A program made the translations under genes and the position numbers. The notes under the pieces were generated by a model. That model was not told the origin of the DNA. It searched no databases and saw only the letters and a list, made by a program, of their open reading frames with translations. From Pseudonocardia sp. SCN 73-27 (lineage in GTDB: Bacteria; Actinomycetota; Actinomycetes; Mycobacteriales; Pseudonocardiaceae), in NCBI GenBank assembly GCA_001725415.1, contig MEGH01000054.1:23548-87547 (forward strand): DNA of 64,000 nucleotides, read 5' to 3'. Positions 37,476-47,090 of the stretch are shown here, piece after piece. The first letter of the stretch is position 1, and every line of letters begins with the position of its first letter.

Positions 37476-38041
37476 CGGGACGCTCCCTTCGCCGCGGCGG
37501 CGAGCCGGGCCTTGTGCTTCTTGGCGAGCTCGTTCGCCCTGACCTGCGCCTCGGCCATCCGCGCCTGCATAGGGCCGCGCCAGCAGTGGCAGATGGCCAG
37601 CGCGAGAGCGTCGGCGGCGTCGGCGGGCTTCGGTGGGGCGTCGAGCCGGAGCAGCCGGGTCACCATCGTCGTGATCTGGGCCTTGTCGGCCCGACCGGCT
37701 CCGGTGACGGCCGCCTTGACCTCACTGGGGGTGTGGAACGCGACCGGCAGGCCCGCGCGTGCCGCGGCGAGTGCGACGACGCCGCTGGCCTGCGCGGTAC
37801 CCATCACGGTGCGGACGTTGTTCTGGCTGAACACCCGCTCGACGGCCACCACGTCCGGGGAGAACGCGGCGATCCAGCGGTCGGCCGCGTCGGCGACGGC
37901 GAGGAGGCGCTGCGCGAGCGGCTCGTCGGCGGAGGTGCGGACGACGTCGACGGCGACGAACGCAACCCCCCGGCCGCCCGTGGAGTCGATGACGCCGATA
38001 CCGCAGCGCGTCAACCCCGGGTCGACGCCGAGCACCCGCAC
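37472..38041 (-). CDS. ruvC: Crossover junction endodeoxyribonuclease RuvC
   Basis: 189 residues. RNase H-fold resolvase: [12 protein letters not shown] (first Asp), [24 protein letters not shown] (Glu), [20 protein letters not shown] and [14 protein letters not shown] (last two Asp). GTG 38041 is preferred over ATG 38047: AAGGAGG directly abuts the ATG but is 6 bases from this GTG, and [10 protein letters not shown] then aligns with the mycobacterial N-terminus. An SOS box lies 20 bp upstream. Head of ruvC-ruvA-ruvB. Confidence 0.96.
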   Translation of the reverse strand: MRVLGVDPGLTRCGIGVIDSTGGRGVAFVAVDVVRTSADEPLAQRLLAVADAADRWIAAFSPDVVAVERVFSQNNVRTVMGTAQASGVVALAAARAGLPVAFHTPSEVKAAVTGAGRADKAQITTMVTRLLRLDAPPKPADAADALALAICHCWRGPMQARMAEAQVRANELAKKHKARLAAAAKGASR

Positions 38042-38059
38042 CCGCATCCTCCTTCTCGC

Positions 38060-38075
38060 ACGAACAGCCGTTCGA
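38060..38075. promoter_or_regulatory. LexA-type SOS box upstream of ruvC
   Basis: On the minus strand it reads TCGAACGGCTGTTCGT, that is TCGAAC-N4-GTTCGT, one base from the perfect palindrome. It sits about 20 bp before the ruvC start. ruvCAB is a known LexA target in mycobacteria, which supports the call and also the box at 23234-23249. Confidence 0.85.
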
Positions 38076-38145
38076 GGCGGAAGGCTACCGGCCGGGCAGG
38101 TCGGGGCCGTGCGGGGCACGCCGGGGCGACGTCACCCGACCGGCG

Positions 38146-38556
38146 TCACGTGGCCGGGTCCGCGATGCCCACGACGTCGTTCACGAACAGGACCCGGCCC
38201 TCGGGGTCGACGACCTGGATGTAGCTGCCCGACGGCTCGTGGGTGGGGCCGTCGACCTCGATGCCGGCGGCGCGCAGCGTCTCGGCGGTGGCGAGCAGGT
38301 CGTGGCACGACAGCGTCAGCGTGTAGAGCCGGTCGGGTTCGCGGTGGTAGGCCCGGGCCGGGGTGAGGACGATGCTCGTCTCCGCACCAGGCAGCGCGAC
38401 CTCCACCCACCGGGCGCCCGGCCACAACGACCGGTCGACGGTCTTCGCGAAGCCCAGCTTCTCGAAGAACGCGACCATGACGTCCTGGTTCTCGACGGCC
38501 AGCATCGCCCCGGCGATGCGCGCGATGAGGGGCGGTCCGACGTCCATGACGATCAT
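38146..38556 (-). CDS. VOC (glyoxalase/bleomycin-resistance fold) family protein
   Basis: 136 residues. One vicinal-oxygen-chelate domain: AMLAVENQDVMVAFFEKLGFAKTVDRSLWPGARWVEVALPGAETSIVL and HEPSGSYIQVVDPEGRVLFVND. Such proteins are dioxygenases, lyases or binding proteins; the function here is unknown. ATG 38556 starts the conserved part; a frame extension upstream lacks family similarity. Between ruvC and polA on the same strand. Confidence 0.85.
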   Translation of the reverse strand: MIVMDVGPPLIARIAGAMLAVENQDVMVAFFEKLGFAKTVDRSLWPGARWVEVALPGAETSIVLTPARAYHREPDRLYTLTLSCHDLLATAETLRAAGIEVDGPTHEPSGSYIQVVDPEGRVLFVNDVVGIADPAT

Positions 38557-38682
38557 CCTGACCGACCCGCCGCCGGTGCGCACCCACGGGCCGGCGGCGC
38601 GGCCCGTGGCACCCGCCCGCACAGGCGCTGGTCGACGCGCTCGCCTGAGCCCGGCTCCGCCTCCCCGACCCGGCGCGGGCGC

Positions 38683-41484
38683 CTAGTGCGCTGCCGTGTC
38701 CCAGCTCGCGCCGTAGCCGACCGAGACCTCCAGCGGCACCGACAGCTCGTGCGCGGCCGCCATCTCGCGACGGACCAGCGCGTCGACCGCGTCCCGCTCG
38801 CCGTCGGCCACCTCGAGCACCAGCTCGTCGTGGACCTGCAGCAGCATCCGGCTGCGCAGCCCCTCGGCCTGCAGCGCGGCGTGCACCCGCAGCATCGCGA
38901 CCTTGATGATGTCGGCCGCGCTGCCCTGGATCGGGGCGTTGAGCGCCATCCGCTCCGCCATCTCGCGGCGTTGCCGGTTGTCGCTGGTCAGGTCGGGCAG
39001 GTAACGGCGACGCCCCAGCATCGTGGCCGTGTAGCCGTCCTTGCGCGCGACGTCGACGATGCTGCGCAGGTAGTCGCGAACGCCGCCGAAGGTCTCGAAG
39101 TAGTCGTCCATCAGCCCGCGCGCCTCTTCGGTGGAGATGCGCAGCTGCGCCGACAGCCCGAACGCCGACAGGCCGTAGGCCAGGCCGTAGTTCATCGCCT
39201 TGATCTTGGCCCGCTGCTCCGGGGTGACCGCCGCGGCGTCGACCTCGAACACCTTCGACGCGGTCTCGGAGTGGAAGTCGCGCTTGGAGTTGAACGCCTC
39301 GATCAGCGCCTCGTCCTCCGACAGGTGCGCCATGATCCGCATCTCGATCTGGCTGTAGTCGGCCGTCATCAGCTGCGCGTACCCGTCGCCGACGACGAAC
39401 GTCTCGCGGATGCGGCGGCCCTCGGCGGTGCGGATCGGGACGTTCTGCAGGTTCGGGTCGGTCGACGACAGCCGGCCGGTGGCCGCGATGGTCTGCGAGT
39501 ACGTGGTGTGGATGCGCCCGTCGGCCGCGATGGACTTGAGCAGCCCGTCGACGGTGACCTTGAGCCGGGTGGCGTCGCGGTGCTGGAGCAGGTGCATCAG
39601 GAACGGGTGTTCGGTCTGCTCGAACAGGCTCTGCAGCGCGTCGGCGTCGGTGGTGTACCCGGTCTTGGTGCGCTTGGTCTTGGGCATGTTCAGCTCGTCG
39701 AACAGCACGACCTGCAGCTGCTTTGGCGAGCCGAGGTTGATCTCCTTGCCGATGACCGCGTAGGCGTCCTGCGCGGCCTGCTGCACGCGGCCGGCGAACT
39801 CGGCCTCCAGCGACTCCAGGTGCGCCCGGTCGACCGCGATGCCCGCGGCCTCCAGGTCGGCCAGGACGAACGCGAGCGGCTGCTCCAGCTCGAGCAGCAG
39901 GCCGTTCTGCTCCTTCTCGGCCAGCTCGGTGCCCAGCGCGTCGGCCAGCTCGGCGACGGCGGACGCCGCGACCATCTCGGCGTCGGCGTGCTCGCGGTCG
40001 GCCTCGTCCTCGCCGCCGAGCAGCGACAGCTGCCCGTCGGCCGGGGCGCCCTCCATGGCCAGCTCGCGACGCAGGTAGCGCAACGCCAGGTCGGCGAGGT
40101 CGAACGAGCGCTGCCCCGGCCGGGCCAGGTAGGCGGCGAGCGCGGTGTCGCTGGTGAGGCCCCCGAGGGTCCAGCCGCGCCCGCGCAGGGCGTGCAGCAC
40201 GGCCTTCACGTCGTGCGAGGCCTTGGGGACCGACGCGTCGGCCAGCCACTCCCCCAGCGCCGCCTCGTCGTCCGGGGTGAGGCCGCGGACGTCGAGGTAG
40301 CCCGCGACGGGGACGCCCGCCTGCGCGCCCGCGGCGCGGTCCTCGACCGTCGGCTCGCCCGTGGCAAGCGCGATTCCGGTGAAGTCGCGCTCGGTGATTC
40401 CGCCGGAGACACCGGAGAACGCCACGCCGACCCGGTGGCCGTCGCGGGCGTGGTCGGCCAGCCAGGTGCGCACCGATCCGGGCGCCACGATCGTGCCCTC
40501 GACGTCGAACCCCGACTCGGCCTCGGGCTCGGCGCTCTGCAGCGTGGAGAACAGCCGCTCGCGCAGGACTCGGAACTCCAGCTCGTCGAACAGCCGGTGC
40601 ACCGCGTCGCGGTCCCAGGGGCGGACCTCGAGGTCGTCGGGGACACCGTCGAGCGCGACGTCGCGCACCAGCTCGGTGAGCTGCCGGTTGAGCAGGACGT
40701 TGGCCAGGTTGGCGCGCAGCGCGTCGCCCGCCTTGCCCTTCACCTCGTCGACCCGGTCGGTCAGCTCGGCGAGCGAGCCGAACTCGCGCACCCACTTGGC
40801 GGCGGTCTTCTCCCCGACACCGGGGATGGACGGCAGGTTGTCACTGGGGTCGCCGCGCAGCGCCGCGAAGTCGGGGTACTGGCCCGGGGTGAGCCCGTAA
40901 CGGTTGTCGACCTCCGCCGGGTCGATCCGGCCCAGGTCGGACACCCCGCGCTTGGGGTACAGCACGGTCACGTTGTCGGTGACCAGCTGGAACGCGTCGC
41001 GGTCGCCGGTGGTGATGAGCACGTGGTAGCCGGCTGCCTCGGCCTGGGTGGTGAGGGTGGCGATGATGTCGTCGGCCTCGTAGCCCTCGACGGCGAACAC
41101 CGGGATGTTCAGCGCGCCCAGGACCTCCTTGATGAGGTCGACCTGGCCCCGGAAGTCGTCCGGGGTGGAGCTCCGGTTCGCCTTGTAGTCGGCATAGCGC
41201 TCCGACCGGAACGTCCGCCGCGAGACGTCGAACGCCACCGCCAGGTGCGTGGGCTGCTCGTCGCGCAGCAGGTTGATCAGCATCGACGTGAAGCCGTAGA
41301 CCGCGTTCGTGGTCTGCCCCGTGCCCGTGCGGAAGTTCTCCGCGGGCAGCGCGAAGAACGCCCGGTAGGCGAGTGAGTGCCCGTCGAGCAGCAGCAGCCG
41401 CCTGCTCGCGGGGGCGGGCGCGGCGGCGGGCGCCTTCGCGGGCGAGGCGGGCTTCTTCGCGGTGGTACCTGTGGCGGGGCTCAT
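38683..41484 (-). CDS. polA: DNA polymerase I
   Basis: 933 residues. After an Ala/Pro-rich tail of about 28 residues, the 5'-3' exonuclease domain ([53 protein letters not shown]). A middle 3'-5' exonuclease-like domain appears to lack the usual acidic residues, as in other actinobacteria. The polymerase domain has [34 protein letters not shown] and [14 protein letters not shown] 41484 begins the protein. An 11-bp tandem array lies 45 bp upstream. Confidence 0.97.
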   Translation of the reverse strand: MSPATGTTAKKPASPAKAPAAAPAPASRRLLLLDGHSLAYRAFFALPAENFRTGTGQTTNAVYGFTSMLINLLRDEQPTHLAVAFDVSRRTFRSERYADYKANRSSTPDDFRGQVDLIKEVLGALNIPVFAVEGYEADDIIATLTTQAEAAGYHVLITTGDRDAFQLVTDNVTVLYPKRGVSDLGRIDPAEVDNRYGLTPGQYPDFAALRGDPSDNLPSIPGVGEKTAAKWVREFGSLAELTDRVDEVKGKAGDALRANLANVLLNRQLTELVRDVALDGVPDDLEVRPWDRDAVHRLFDELEFRVLRERLFSTLQSAEPEAESGFDVEGTIVAPGSVRTWLADHARDGHRVGVAFSGVSGGITERDFTGIALATGEPTVEDRAAGAQAGVPVAGYLDVRGLTPDDEAALGEWLADASVPKASHDVKAVLHALRGRGWTLGGLTSDTALAAYLARPGQRSFDLADLALRYLRRELAMEGAPADGQLSLLGGEDEADREHADAEMVAASAVAELADALGTELAEKEQNGLLLELEQPLAFVLADLEAAGIAVDRAHLESLEAEFAGRVQQAAQDAYAVIGKEINLGSPKQLQVVLFDELNMPKTKRTKTGYTTDADALQSLFEQTEHPFLMHLLQHRDATRLKVTVDGLLKSIAADGRIHTTYSQTIAATGRLSSTDPNLQNVPIRTAEGRRIRETFVVGDGYAQLMTADYSQIEMRIMAHLSEDEALIEAFNSKRDFHSETASKVFEVDAAAVTPEQRAKIKAMNYGLAYGLSAFGLSAQLRISTEEARGLMDDYFETFGGVRDYLRSIVDVARKDGYTATMLGRRRYLPDLTSDNRQRREMAERMALNAPIQGSAADIIKVAMLRVHAALQAEGLRSRMLLQVHDELVLEVADGERDAVDALVRREMAAAHELSVPLEVSVGYGASWDTAAH

Positions 41485-41942
41485 CGCGGGCGAGTCTAGG
41501 ACCGGGCACCGACGATTCCGCCGCCGCGTCCGTGCCACGTCCGTGCCACGTCCGTGCCACGTCCGTGCCACGTCCGTGCCGCCTCGATGCCGCCTCGATG
41601 CCGCCCACGCGCCCTGCCCCGGACGCGCGTCCGTGCCAGGATCGGCATCGCGCGGTACCGAACGCGGGGGCCGCCCGGCGCGTCGTCGGACGGTCCTGGA
41701 ACCAACTGCCGCGCCCGTACGTTCATCGTGCGCGAACCGCCCCATCGATCCTGTTCGTCCCGATATGCTCGCCGACCGTGCGAGCGGGGCCGGTCCACCG
41801 GCCGGGTCCCACGACCCACGCCGGCACGAGCGACACCCGCGGCGAGAGGCACCACCAGCCGCGGGGCGACACCAGCCACACCAGCGAGAACAGCCACACC
41901 CGCGACACCGACAGAGTTCACACGACAGATTCGGAGCACGAC
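41485..41942. other. 458-bp divergent region between polA and terD
   Basis: Contains the 11-bp array next to polA. Toward terD there is a TATGCT at 41764-41769, which could be a -10 box without a clear -35 box and would leave a leader of about 170 bases. 41840-41930 has imperfect ACACCAGC/CCACACC repeats. No coding sequence with normal third-position bias is seen before GTG 41943. Confidence 0.5.
41530..41605. repeat. 11-bp tandem repeat array upstream of polA
   Basis: CCGTGCCACGT is repeated four times exactly (41530-41573) with a partial fifth copy. A changed 11-bp unit, GCCTCGATGCC, follows twice (41581-41602). A further CGTCCGTGCCA occurs near 41628. The unit length is close to one helical turn. 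The array occupies the polA upstream region within the 458-bp gap before terD; no gene is seen there. Confidence 0.92.
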
Positions 41943-42518
41943 GTGAGCGTCAGCCTCACCAAGGGTGGAAACGTCAGCCTGACCAAGGAGGCCCCCGGCC
42001 TCTCCAACGTGGTCGTCGGCCTCGGCTGGGACGTGCGCACGACCACCGGCACCGAGTTCGACCTCGACGCCTCGGCCATCGTCCTGGGTGCCGACGGCAA
42101 GGTCCTGTCCGACAAGCACTTCATCTTCTTCAACAACCTCACCAGCCCGGACAACGCCGTCGAGCACACCGGCGACAACCTGACCGGTGAGGGCGAGGGC
42201 GACGACGAGCAGGTCAAGGTCAACCTCGGCGGCCTGGGCGCCGACGTCGACAAGGTCGTCTTCCCCGTCAGCATCTACGACGCCGACACCCGCTCGCAGA
42301 ACTTCGGCCAGGTCCGCAACGCGTTCATCCGCGTCGTGAACGCCGCCGACCAGAAGGAACTCGCCCGCTACGACCTCACCGAGGACGCCTCGACCGAGAC
42401 CGCCATGGTCTTCGGCGAGCTGTACCGCGCCGGGTCGGACTGGAAGTTCCGCGCGGTCGGCCAGGGCTACGCCTCCGGCCTGGCGGGTATCGCCCGCGAC
42501 TTCGGCGTCAACGTCTGA
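41943..42518 (+). CDS. TerD family protein (calcium-binding stress protein)
   Basis: 191 residues, full TerD domain. [70 protein letters not shown] (acidic Ca-binding loops), [26 protein letters not shown] and [23 protein letters not shown] are all typical. TerD proteins bind Ca2+ and belong to the tellurite/chemical stress system. GTG 41943; a GGAGCACG stretch lies about 7 bases upstream. First gene of the plus-strand ter group. Confidence 0.95.
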   Translation: MSVSLTKGGNVSLTKEAPGLSNVVVGLGWDVRTTTGTEFDLDASAIVLGADGKVLSDKHFIFFNNLTSPDNAVEHTGDNLTGEGEGDDEQVKVNLGGLGADVDKVVFPVSIYDADTRSQNFGQVRNAFIRVVNAADQKELARYDLTEDASTETAMVFGELYRAGSDWKFRAVGQGYASGLAGIARDFGVNV

Positions 42519-42526
42519 CATCCGTC

Positions 42527-43234
42527 GTGGCGATCGACTACACCAAGCGCCCCAAGGCCTCTGCCCCGGCTCCGGCCGCCGGCGGGGCCGCGGGGCCCCC
42601 GGCAGGCGCCGCCCCGGTGTCGCTGTCGAAGGTGACGCTGACCAAGTCCGCGCCGTCGGTGTCGCTCACCAAGCGGGGCGCGACGGGCGGGCAGCTGCGG
42701 GTCAACCTGCAGTGGAGCACCGGCGCGCAGCCGGTCAAGCGCGGTCTGTTCAGCCGCGGCGGGTCCGGGGCGATCGATCTCGACCTGGCGTGCCTGTGGG
42801 AGTTCAACGACGGCAGCAAGGGCGTCGTCCAGGCCCTCGGCAACGCGTTCTCCGCGCCCGGCTACGGACCGCCGATCATCCACCTCGACGGTGACGACCG
42901 CTCGGGCTCGGTGGCCGGCGGCGAGAACATGTTCATCGATCTGTCCCGTGTGTCGGAGATCCGACGGATCCTGGTGTTCACCTTCATTTACGAGGGTGTC
43001 CCCAACTGGGCCAGCGCCGATGGCATCGTCACGCTGTTCCCCGCCTCCGGACCCGAGATCGAGGTGCGGCTCGACGAACCCGACCCGCAGGCCCGGACCT
43101 GCGTCATCGCCATGTTGGAGAACCGCGGCGGCGACCTCGTCGTCAACCGCGAGATGCGCTACATCCGTGGTGGGCAGTCCGACGTGGACCGCGCCTACGG
43201 GTGGGGCATGCAGTGGGCACGCGGCAGCAAGTGA
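42527..43234 (+). CDS. TerA/TerD-like tellurium resistance family protein
   Basis: 235 residues. A Pro/Ala-rich N-terminus with two short copies of the TerD opening motif (VSLSKVTLTK, VSLTKRG), then a TerA-like domain: LRVNLQWSTG, IDLDLACLWEFNDGSKGVVQALG, IHLDGDDRSGSVAGGENMFIDLSRVSEIRRILVFTFIYEG and a C-terminal VNREMRYIRGGQSDVDRAYGWGMQW. Eight bp after terD, so co-transcribed. TerA proteins work with TerD proteins in stress signalling. Followed by two hairpins that probably end this two-gene unit. Confidence 0.88.
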   Translation: MAIDYTKRPKASAPAPAAGGAAGPPAGAAPVSLSKVTLTKSAPSVSLTKRGATGGQLRVNLQWSTGAQPVKRGLFSRGGSGAIDLDLACLWEFNDGSKGVVQALGNAFSAPGYGPPIIHLDGDDRSGSVAGGENMFIDLSRVSEIRRILVFTFIYEGVPNWASADGIVTLFPASGPEIEVRLDEPDPQARTCVIAMLENRGGDLVVNREMRYIRGGQSDVDRAYGWGMQWARGSK

Positions 43235-43240
43235 CCACGT

Positions 43241-43281
43241 CCGCGGCGTGACACGCGCCGCGCACGTCACGCCCGCCGCGG
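43241..43281 (+). terminator. Hairpin after the TerA-like gene
   Basis: GGCGTGAC (43245-43252) pairs with GTCACGCC (43266-43273). The stem can extend through CCGC and GCGG with a small bulge. It starts about 7 bp after the TerA-like stop. No U-tract. Confidence 0.45.
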
Positions 43282-43325
43282 CTACTGGGGCCACACCGCG
43301 GTGGCGTCGTCGTCGTGAAGAACAC

Positions 43326-43356
43326 CTCCGCGCGGGAGACACCCTCCCGCGCGGAG
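43326..43356 (+). terminator. 13-bp perfect hairpin before the aldolase gene
   Basis: Arms 43326-43338 (CTCCGCGCGGGAG) and 43344-43356 are perfectly complementary around a 5-base loop, ACACC. It ends 28 bp before the TTG start of the CitE-like gene. It may be a terminator between the ter unit and the biosynthetic unit, or an attenuator of the latter. Confidence 0.55.
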
Positions 43357-43384
43357 CACCCATGAGGAAGACGAGGAAGAACCC

Positions 43385-44572
43385 TTGCGGCACTTCGGGT
43401 CCCTGACCGCGGCCGACGCCGCGGCGCTGTTCGAGCACCTCCCCCGGGACTTCGGCCGCGACAGCGGCCGGGACCTGCTCTCGGTGGCGCTCGGCGCGAC
43501 GCTCTACATGCCCGGCGACCGGCCGGCACTGGCCGCCGACATCGCCAAGCAGGCGGCGGCCGGCGTCACGTCGGTCGTCGTCTGTCTCGAGGACGCGATC
43601 GCCGACGACCGGGTCGCCGACGCCGAGGCGAACATCGTCGCCTCGCTGGGCGAGCTGCAGCGCGAGGCGGACGCCGACGACCGCGACCCGGCCGCGCCCG
43701 GTCTGCCGCTGGTGTTCGTCCGGGTCCGTGAACCGGATCAGATCCCGATGCTCGTGGATCGGCTCGGACCTGCCGTCGCGGTGCTCGACGGGTTCGTCCT
43801 GCCCAAGTTCACCGCCGCGACCGGCACCCCGTTCCTCACTGCGCTCGACGAGGCCGAACGCCGCTGCGGGCGCCGGCTGTGGGCGATGCCGGTGATCGAG
43901 TCGGGCGCGGTTCTCTACGCGGAGTCGCGGGTCGACGAGCTGGCCCGGCTGCGGGCCCTGCTGCACCGCGACCGCCATCGCGTCCTCGCCGTGCGCCTGG
44001 GCGCCACCGACCTGTGCGCCCTCTACGGGCTGCGCCGGACCGCCGACTTCTCCATCTACGACGTCAGGGTCGTCGCCGACCTGATCGCCGACGTCGTCAA
44101 CGTCCTCGGCCGCGCCGACGGCACCGGGTTCACCGTGACCGGCCCGGTCTGGGAGTACTACGGGCACGCCGAGCGCCTGTTCAAGCCGCAGCTGCGCCGC
44201 ACCCCGTTCGAGGAGCACGACGAGTCGGAGCTGCGCGGCGACCTGGTCTCGCGCGCGATCGACGGACTGATCCGGGAGGTGCAGCTCGACCGGGCCAACG
44301 GCCTGCAGGGCAAGACCGCGATCCACCCGAGCCACGTCGCGATCGTCAACGCGCTGTCGGTGGTGACGTCGGAGGAGTACCACGATGCGCTCGACGTCGC
44401 GGGCACCGACCGGCCGGGCGGGGTGATGGCCTCGGGCAGCGGGGTCCGGATGAACGAGATCCGCCCGCACGCCGCCTGGGCGCAGCGAACCCTGTTGCGC
44501 GCCACGGTGTTCGGGGTGTCCGCGCCGGGCGTGTCGGTCGTCGACCTGCTCGCGTCGAGCCTGTCCCGGTGA
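43385..44572 (+). CDS. CitE/HpcH-like aldolase of the Ter biosynthetic module
   Basis: 395 residues. TIM-barrel HpcH/HpaI/citrate-lyase-beta type: ALGATLYMPGDRPALAADIAKQAAAGVTSVVVCLEDAIADD, VFVRVREPDQIPML, GFVLPKFTA, WAMPVIESGAVLYAESRVDELARL, VRLGATDLCALYGLRR, and a C-terminal NGLQGKTAIHPSHVAIVNAL. Longer than normal CitE (about 290), as is usual for the Ter-linked branch. It probably makes or breaks a carbon-carbon bond in a nucleoside-like metabolite; this comes from comparative studies, not experiment. TTG 43385, with GAGGAAGA just upstream. Its stop overlaps the next gene by 4 bp. Confidence 0.88.
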   Translation: MRHFGSLTAADAAALFEHLPRDFGRDSGRDLLSVALGATLYMPGDRPALAADIAKQAAAGVTSVVVCLEDAIADDRVADAEANIVASLGELQREADADDRDPAAPGLPLVFVRVREPDQIPMLVDRLGPAVAVLDGFVLPKFTAATGTPFLTALDEAERRCGRRLWAMPVIESGAVLYAESRVDELARLRALLHRDRHRVLAVRLGATDLCALYGLRRTADFSIYDVRVVADLIADVVNVLGRADGTGFTVTGPVWEYYGHAERLFKPQLRRTPFEEHDESELRGDLVSRAIDGLIREVQLDRANGLQGKTAIHPSHVAIVNALSVVTSEEYHDALDVAGTDRPGGVMASGSGVRMNEIRPHAAWAQRTLLRATVFGVSAPGVSVVDLLASSLSR

Positions 44573-45936
44573 CCGCCGCCGCTCACGACACCCGGTCCCG
44601 GTCCGTCGTCGAGGCGATGGGCGTCGTGCTCCACGACGCCGGTGGCCCGGGCGACGCCGACCCGCAGGTGCTGCTCGGTCTGGCGCTGCGCCGCAACCCG
44701 CGCCGCGCGCAGCTGCTCGTCTCGCAGGTGCTGGGCAAGCACGTCCCGACCGACCCGCGGCTGGTCCGCGCGGCGGGGCTGCTGCTGGGTGCCCGGGTGG
44801 CCGACGTGCTCGACGGCCGTACCCCCCGCCCGCTGCCCGTCGACGCGCTGCACGCCGCGGTCGCGGGTGACCGGGACGCGGCGGCCGCCCTCCACGCCGA
44901 CGCCGTCGACAGCTCGGCGACCGCCCACGACGTCGCCGTCCTCGGGTTCGCCGAGACCGCCACGGCGCTCGGCCACTGCGTCGCCGAGGCGCTGGGCGCC
45001 GACTACCTGCACTCCACCCGCAGGCCTGTCGCCGGCGTCGCCACCGCGGGCGGGTTCACCGAGGAGCACTCGCACGCCACCGACCACCTGCTGCTGCCCA
45101 CCGACCCCGCCTTCCTGAGCGCGCCACGCCCGCTCGTGCTGGTCGACGACGAGCTGTCGACGGGCCGCACCGCGTTCAACACGATCGCCGCACTGCACCG
45201 GGCCGCGCCGCGGGAGCGGTACGTGCTGGCCGCGCTGGTCGACTCCCGGCCACCCGGCAGCCGCCTCGTCGACGACGTCGCGGCCCTCGGGGCGCGCCTG
45301 GACGTCGTGTCCCTGGCCCGGGCCTCCATCGAGCTCCCCGCCGACCTCACCGAGCGCGCCGAGGCGCTGCGTGCGGCGATCGACGCACGTACCGACCCGG
45401 GGAACCCGGTCCACCGGGGCCCCGACGTGCCCCGGGTCCTGCTCACCGACCTGGGCTGGCCGCAGCCGACCCCGGCCGGCGGGCGGCACGGCTTCGGCCC
45501 GGCCGACCACGCACGGCTCGCCGCTGAGCTGCCCGGGCTCGCGGCGGCGCTCGCCTCCGCCACCGGCCTGCACCCGGGCGGGCGGACGCTCGTCCTCGGG
45601 ACGGAGGAGCTCATGGCGGTGCCGCTGCGGCTCGCGCAGGAGCTGGCCGACGCGGGCCACGACGTCGTCTTCTCCACGACGACCCGCTCCCCCGCCGTCG
45701 TCGCCGACGACCCCGGCTACGCACTCACGTCCGGCATCACGTTCCCGGCGCACGACGACCCGGCCGACGGTCCCGGGCCCCGCTACGCCTACAACGTCGG
45801 GCGCCCGGGCGTCGCGGGCTGGGACCACGTCCTCGTCGTCGTCGACCCGCCCGCCGACACCCCGGCTCTCGACGCCGGGCTGCTCGCCGCGCTCGCCGCC
45901 CGCACGCACGCCCTCACCGTGGTCGTGACCCCGTGA
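44569..45936 (+). CDS. Phosphoribosyltransferase with TRSP domain (Ter module)
   Basis: 455 residues. An orotate-PRTase-like domain (PRTase_2) with LHSTRRPVAGVATAGGFTEEHSHATDHLL and the PRPP loop LVLVDDELSTGRTAFNTIAAL near residues 188-205. The C-terminal TRSP domain follows: GTEELMAVPLRLAQELADAGHDVVFSTTTRSPAVV and YALTSGITFPAHDDP. The TRSP signature itself is visible. Known only from Ter-type gene clusters, where it is proposed to build a ribosyl-linked compound. GTG 44569 overlaps the aldolase stop, and its own stop overlaps the next start, both by 4 bp. Confidence 0.9.
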   Translation: MTAAAHDTRSRSVVEAMGVVLHDAGGPGDADPQVLLGLALRRNPRRAQLLVSQVLGKHVPTDPRLVRAAGLLLGARVADVLDGRTPRPLPVDALHAAVAGDRDAAAALHADAVDSSATAHDVAVLGFAETATALGHCVAEALGADYLHSTRRPVAGVATAGGFTEEHSHATDHLLLPTDPAFLSAPRPLVLVDDELSTGRTAFNTIAALHRAAPRERYVLAALVDSRPPGSRLVDDVAALGARLDVVSLARASIELPADLTERAEALRAAIDARTDPGNPVHRGPDVPRVLLTDLGWPQPTPAGGRHGFGPADHARLAAELPGLAAALASATGLHPGGRTLVLGTEELMAVPLRLAQELADAGHDVVFSTTTRSPAVVADDPGYALTSGITFPAHDDPADGPGPRYAYNVGRPGVAGWDHVLVVVDPPADTPALDAGLLAALAARTHALTVVVTP

Positions 45937-47090
45937 CCGGCCCGGAGCCGTTGCGCGGCAACACTTCTGACCTCGCCGCGGGGTTCGGCAGCTACGCCCC
46001 CGACGAGGTCGGGTGGCTGCTCACCGACCTGTCCGGCGTCGAGCTGGAGGCGCCGACGGAGGAGCGCGAGGAGGCGATCCAGAGCGGCGGCGCGCACTAC
46101 GCGGAGTCGCTGCCGCAGGAGTTCCAGCCCGATCCCGACTACCTCGCGCTGTACCGGCGAGCCCTCGACGGGTCGGCGCTGCGGCTGGCCCGGGCGGTCG
46201 CCACCGTCACCGAGCTGGTCCTCGCCGAACGGGGCCGCGACGTCGTCCTGGTGTCGCTCGCCCGGGCGGGCACCCCGGTCGGGGTCCTGCTGCGCCGCTG
46301 GGCCGCCCACGCCCACGGCCTCGACCTGCCGCACTACGCGGTGTCGATCGTCCGCGGCCGGGGCATCGACACCGTCGCACTCGACTTCCTGGCCGCGCAC
46401 CACGATCCTGCGCGCGTGGTGTTCGTCGACGGCTGGACCGGCAAGGGCGCCATCTCCCGCGAGCTGACCGCCGCGCTCGACGGCCATGCCGCCGCCACCG
46501 GGGTGCGGTTCGATCCCGACCTGGCGGTGCTGGCCGACCCGGGGCGCTGCGCGCGCACGTTCGGCACCCGCGACGACTGGCTCGTCGCGTCGGCCTGCCT
46601 GAACTCGACGGTGTCGGGCCTGGTGTCGCGCACGGTGCTCAACCCGGCGCTGCTGCGTCCCGGCGACTACCACGGCGCGAAGTTCTACCGCGAGCTCGCC
46701 GAGGCCGACGTCTCCGCCGACTTCCTCGACACCGTCACCGCCGCGTTCGGACAGGTCGGCGCGGTGTCACCACCGACCGACCGGACCGTCGACCCCGACC
46801 GCACCGCCGAGGTGGCCCGGGTCGGCGCCCGCTACGGCGTCGACGACGTCAACCTCGTGAAGCCGGGCGTCGGGGAGACGACGCGGGTACTGCTGCGCCG
46901 CGTGCCGTGGCGGGTCCTGGTCCGCGCAGGCGCACCGGCGGAGGACGTCGCGCACGTCGTGCTGCTCGCGCAGCGCCGCGGAGTCCCCGTCGAGGAGGTA
47001 CCGGGCCTGCCCTACAACTGCGTCGGGCTCATCCATCCCCGGTTCACCCGCGGCGCCACCGGGGCCGACGGCCTGGCGGTGGCCGGATGA
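45933..47090 (+). CDS. StiP-type PRTase with PELOTA-like RNA-binding domain (Ter module)
   Basis: 385 residues. Matches the PRTase_1/StiP family (also named cysteine protease StiP): FGSYAPDEVGWLLTDLSGVELEAPTEEREEAIQSGGAHYAESLPQEF, VLVSLARAGTPVGVLLRRW, HYAVSIVRGRGID and VFVDGWTGKGAISREL (PRPP-like loop). The C-terminal 85 or so residues (VNLVKPGVGETTRVLLRR, VLVRAGAPAEDVAHVVLLAQRRGVPVEEV) look like the PELOTA/L7Ae-like RNA-binding domain. Protease activity is doubtful. 4-bp overlaps on both sides place it firmly in the operon. Confidence 0.88.
   Translation: MTGPEPLRGNTSDLAAGFGSYAPDEVGWLLTDLSGVELEAPTEEREEAIQSGGAHYAESLPQEFQPDPDYLALYRRALDGSALRLARAVATVTELVLAERGRDVVLVSLARAGTPVGVLLRRWAAHAHGLDLPHYAVSIVRGRGIDTVALDFLAAHHDPARVVFVDGWTGKGAISRELTAALDGHAAATGVRFDPDLAVLADPGRCARTFGTRDDWLVASACLNSTVSGLVSRTVLNPALLRPGDYHGAKFYRELAEADVSADFLDTVTAAFGQVGAVSPPTDRTVDPDRTAEVARVGARYGVDDVNLVKPGVGETTRVLLRRVPWRVLVRAGAPAEDVAHVVLLAQRRGVPVEEVPGLPYNCVGLIHPRFTRGATGADGLAVAG

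Noticed and set aside
41530-41605. 11-bp units as a CRISPR array or replication iterons
   Set aside because: Too short for CRISPR and without spacers; no replication gene or AT-rich region nearby.
45933-47090. Cysteine protease activity for the StiP-type protein
   Set aside because: The visible motifs are PRTase-like with a PELOTA-type end; no clear Cys-His protease pair was seen.
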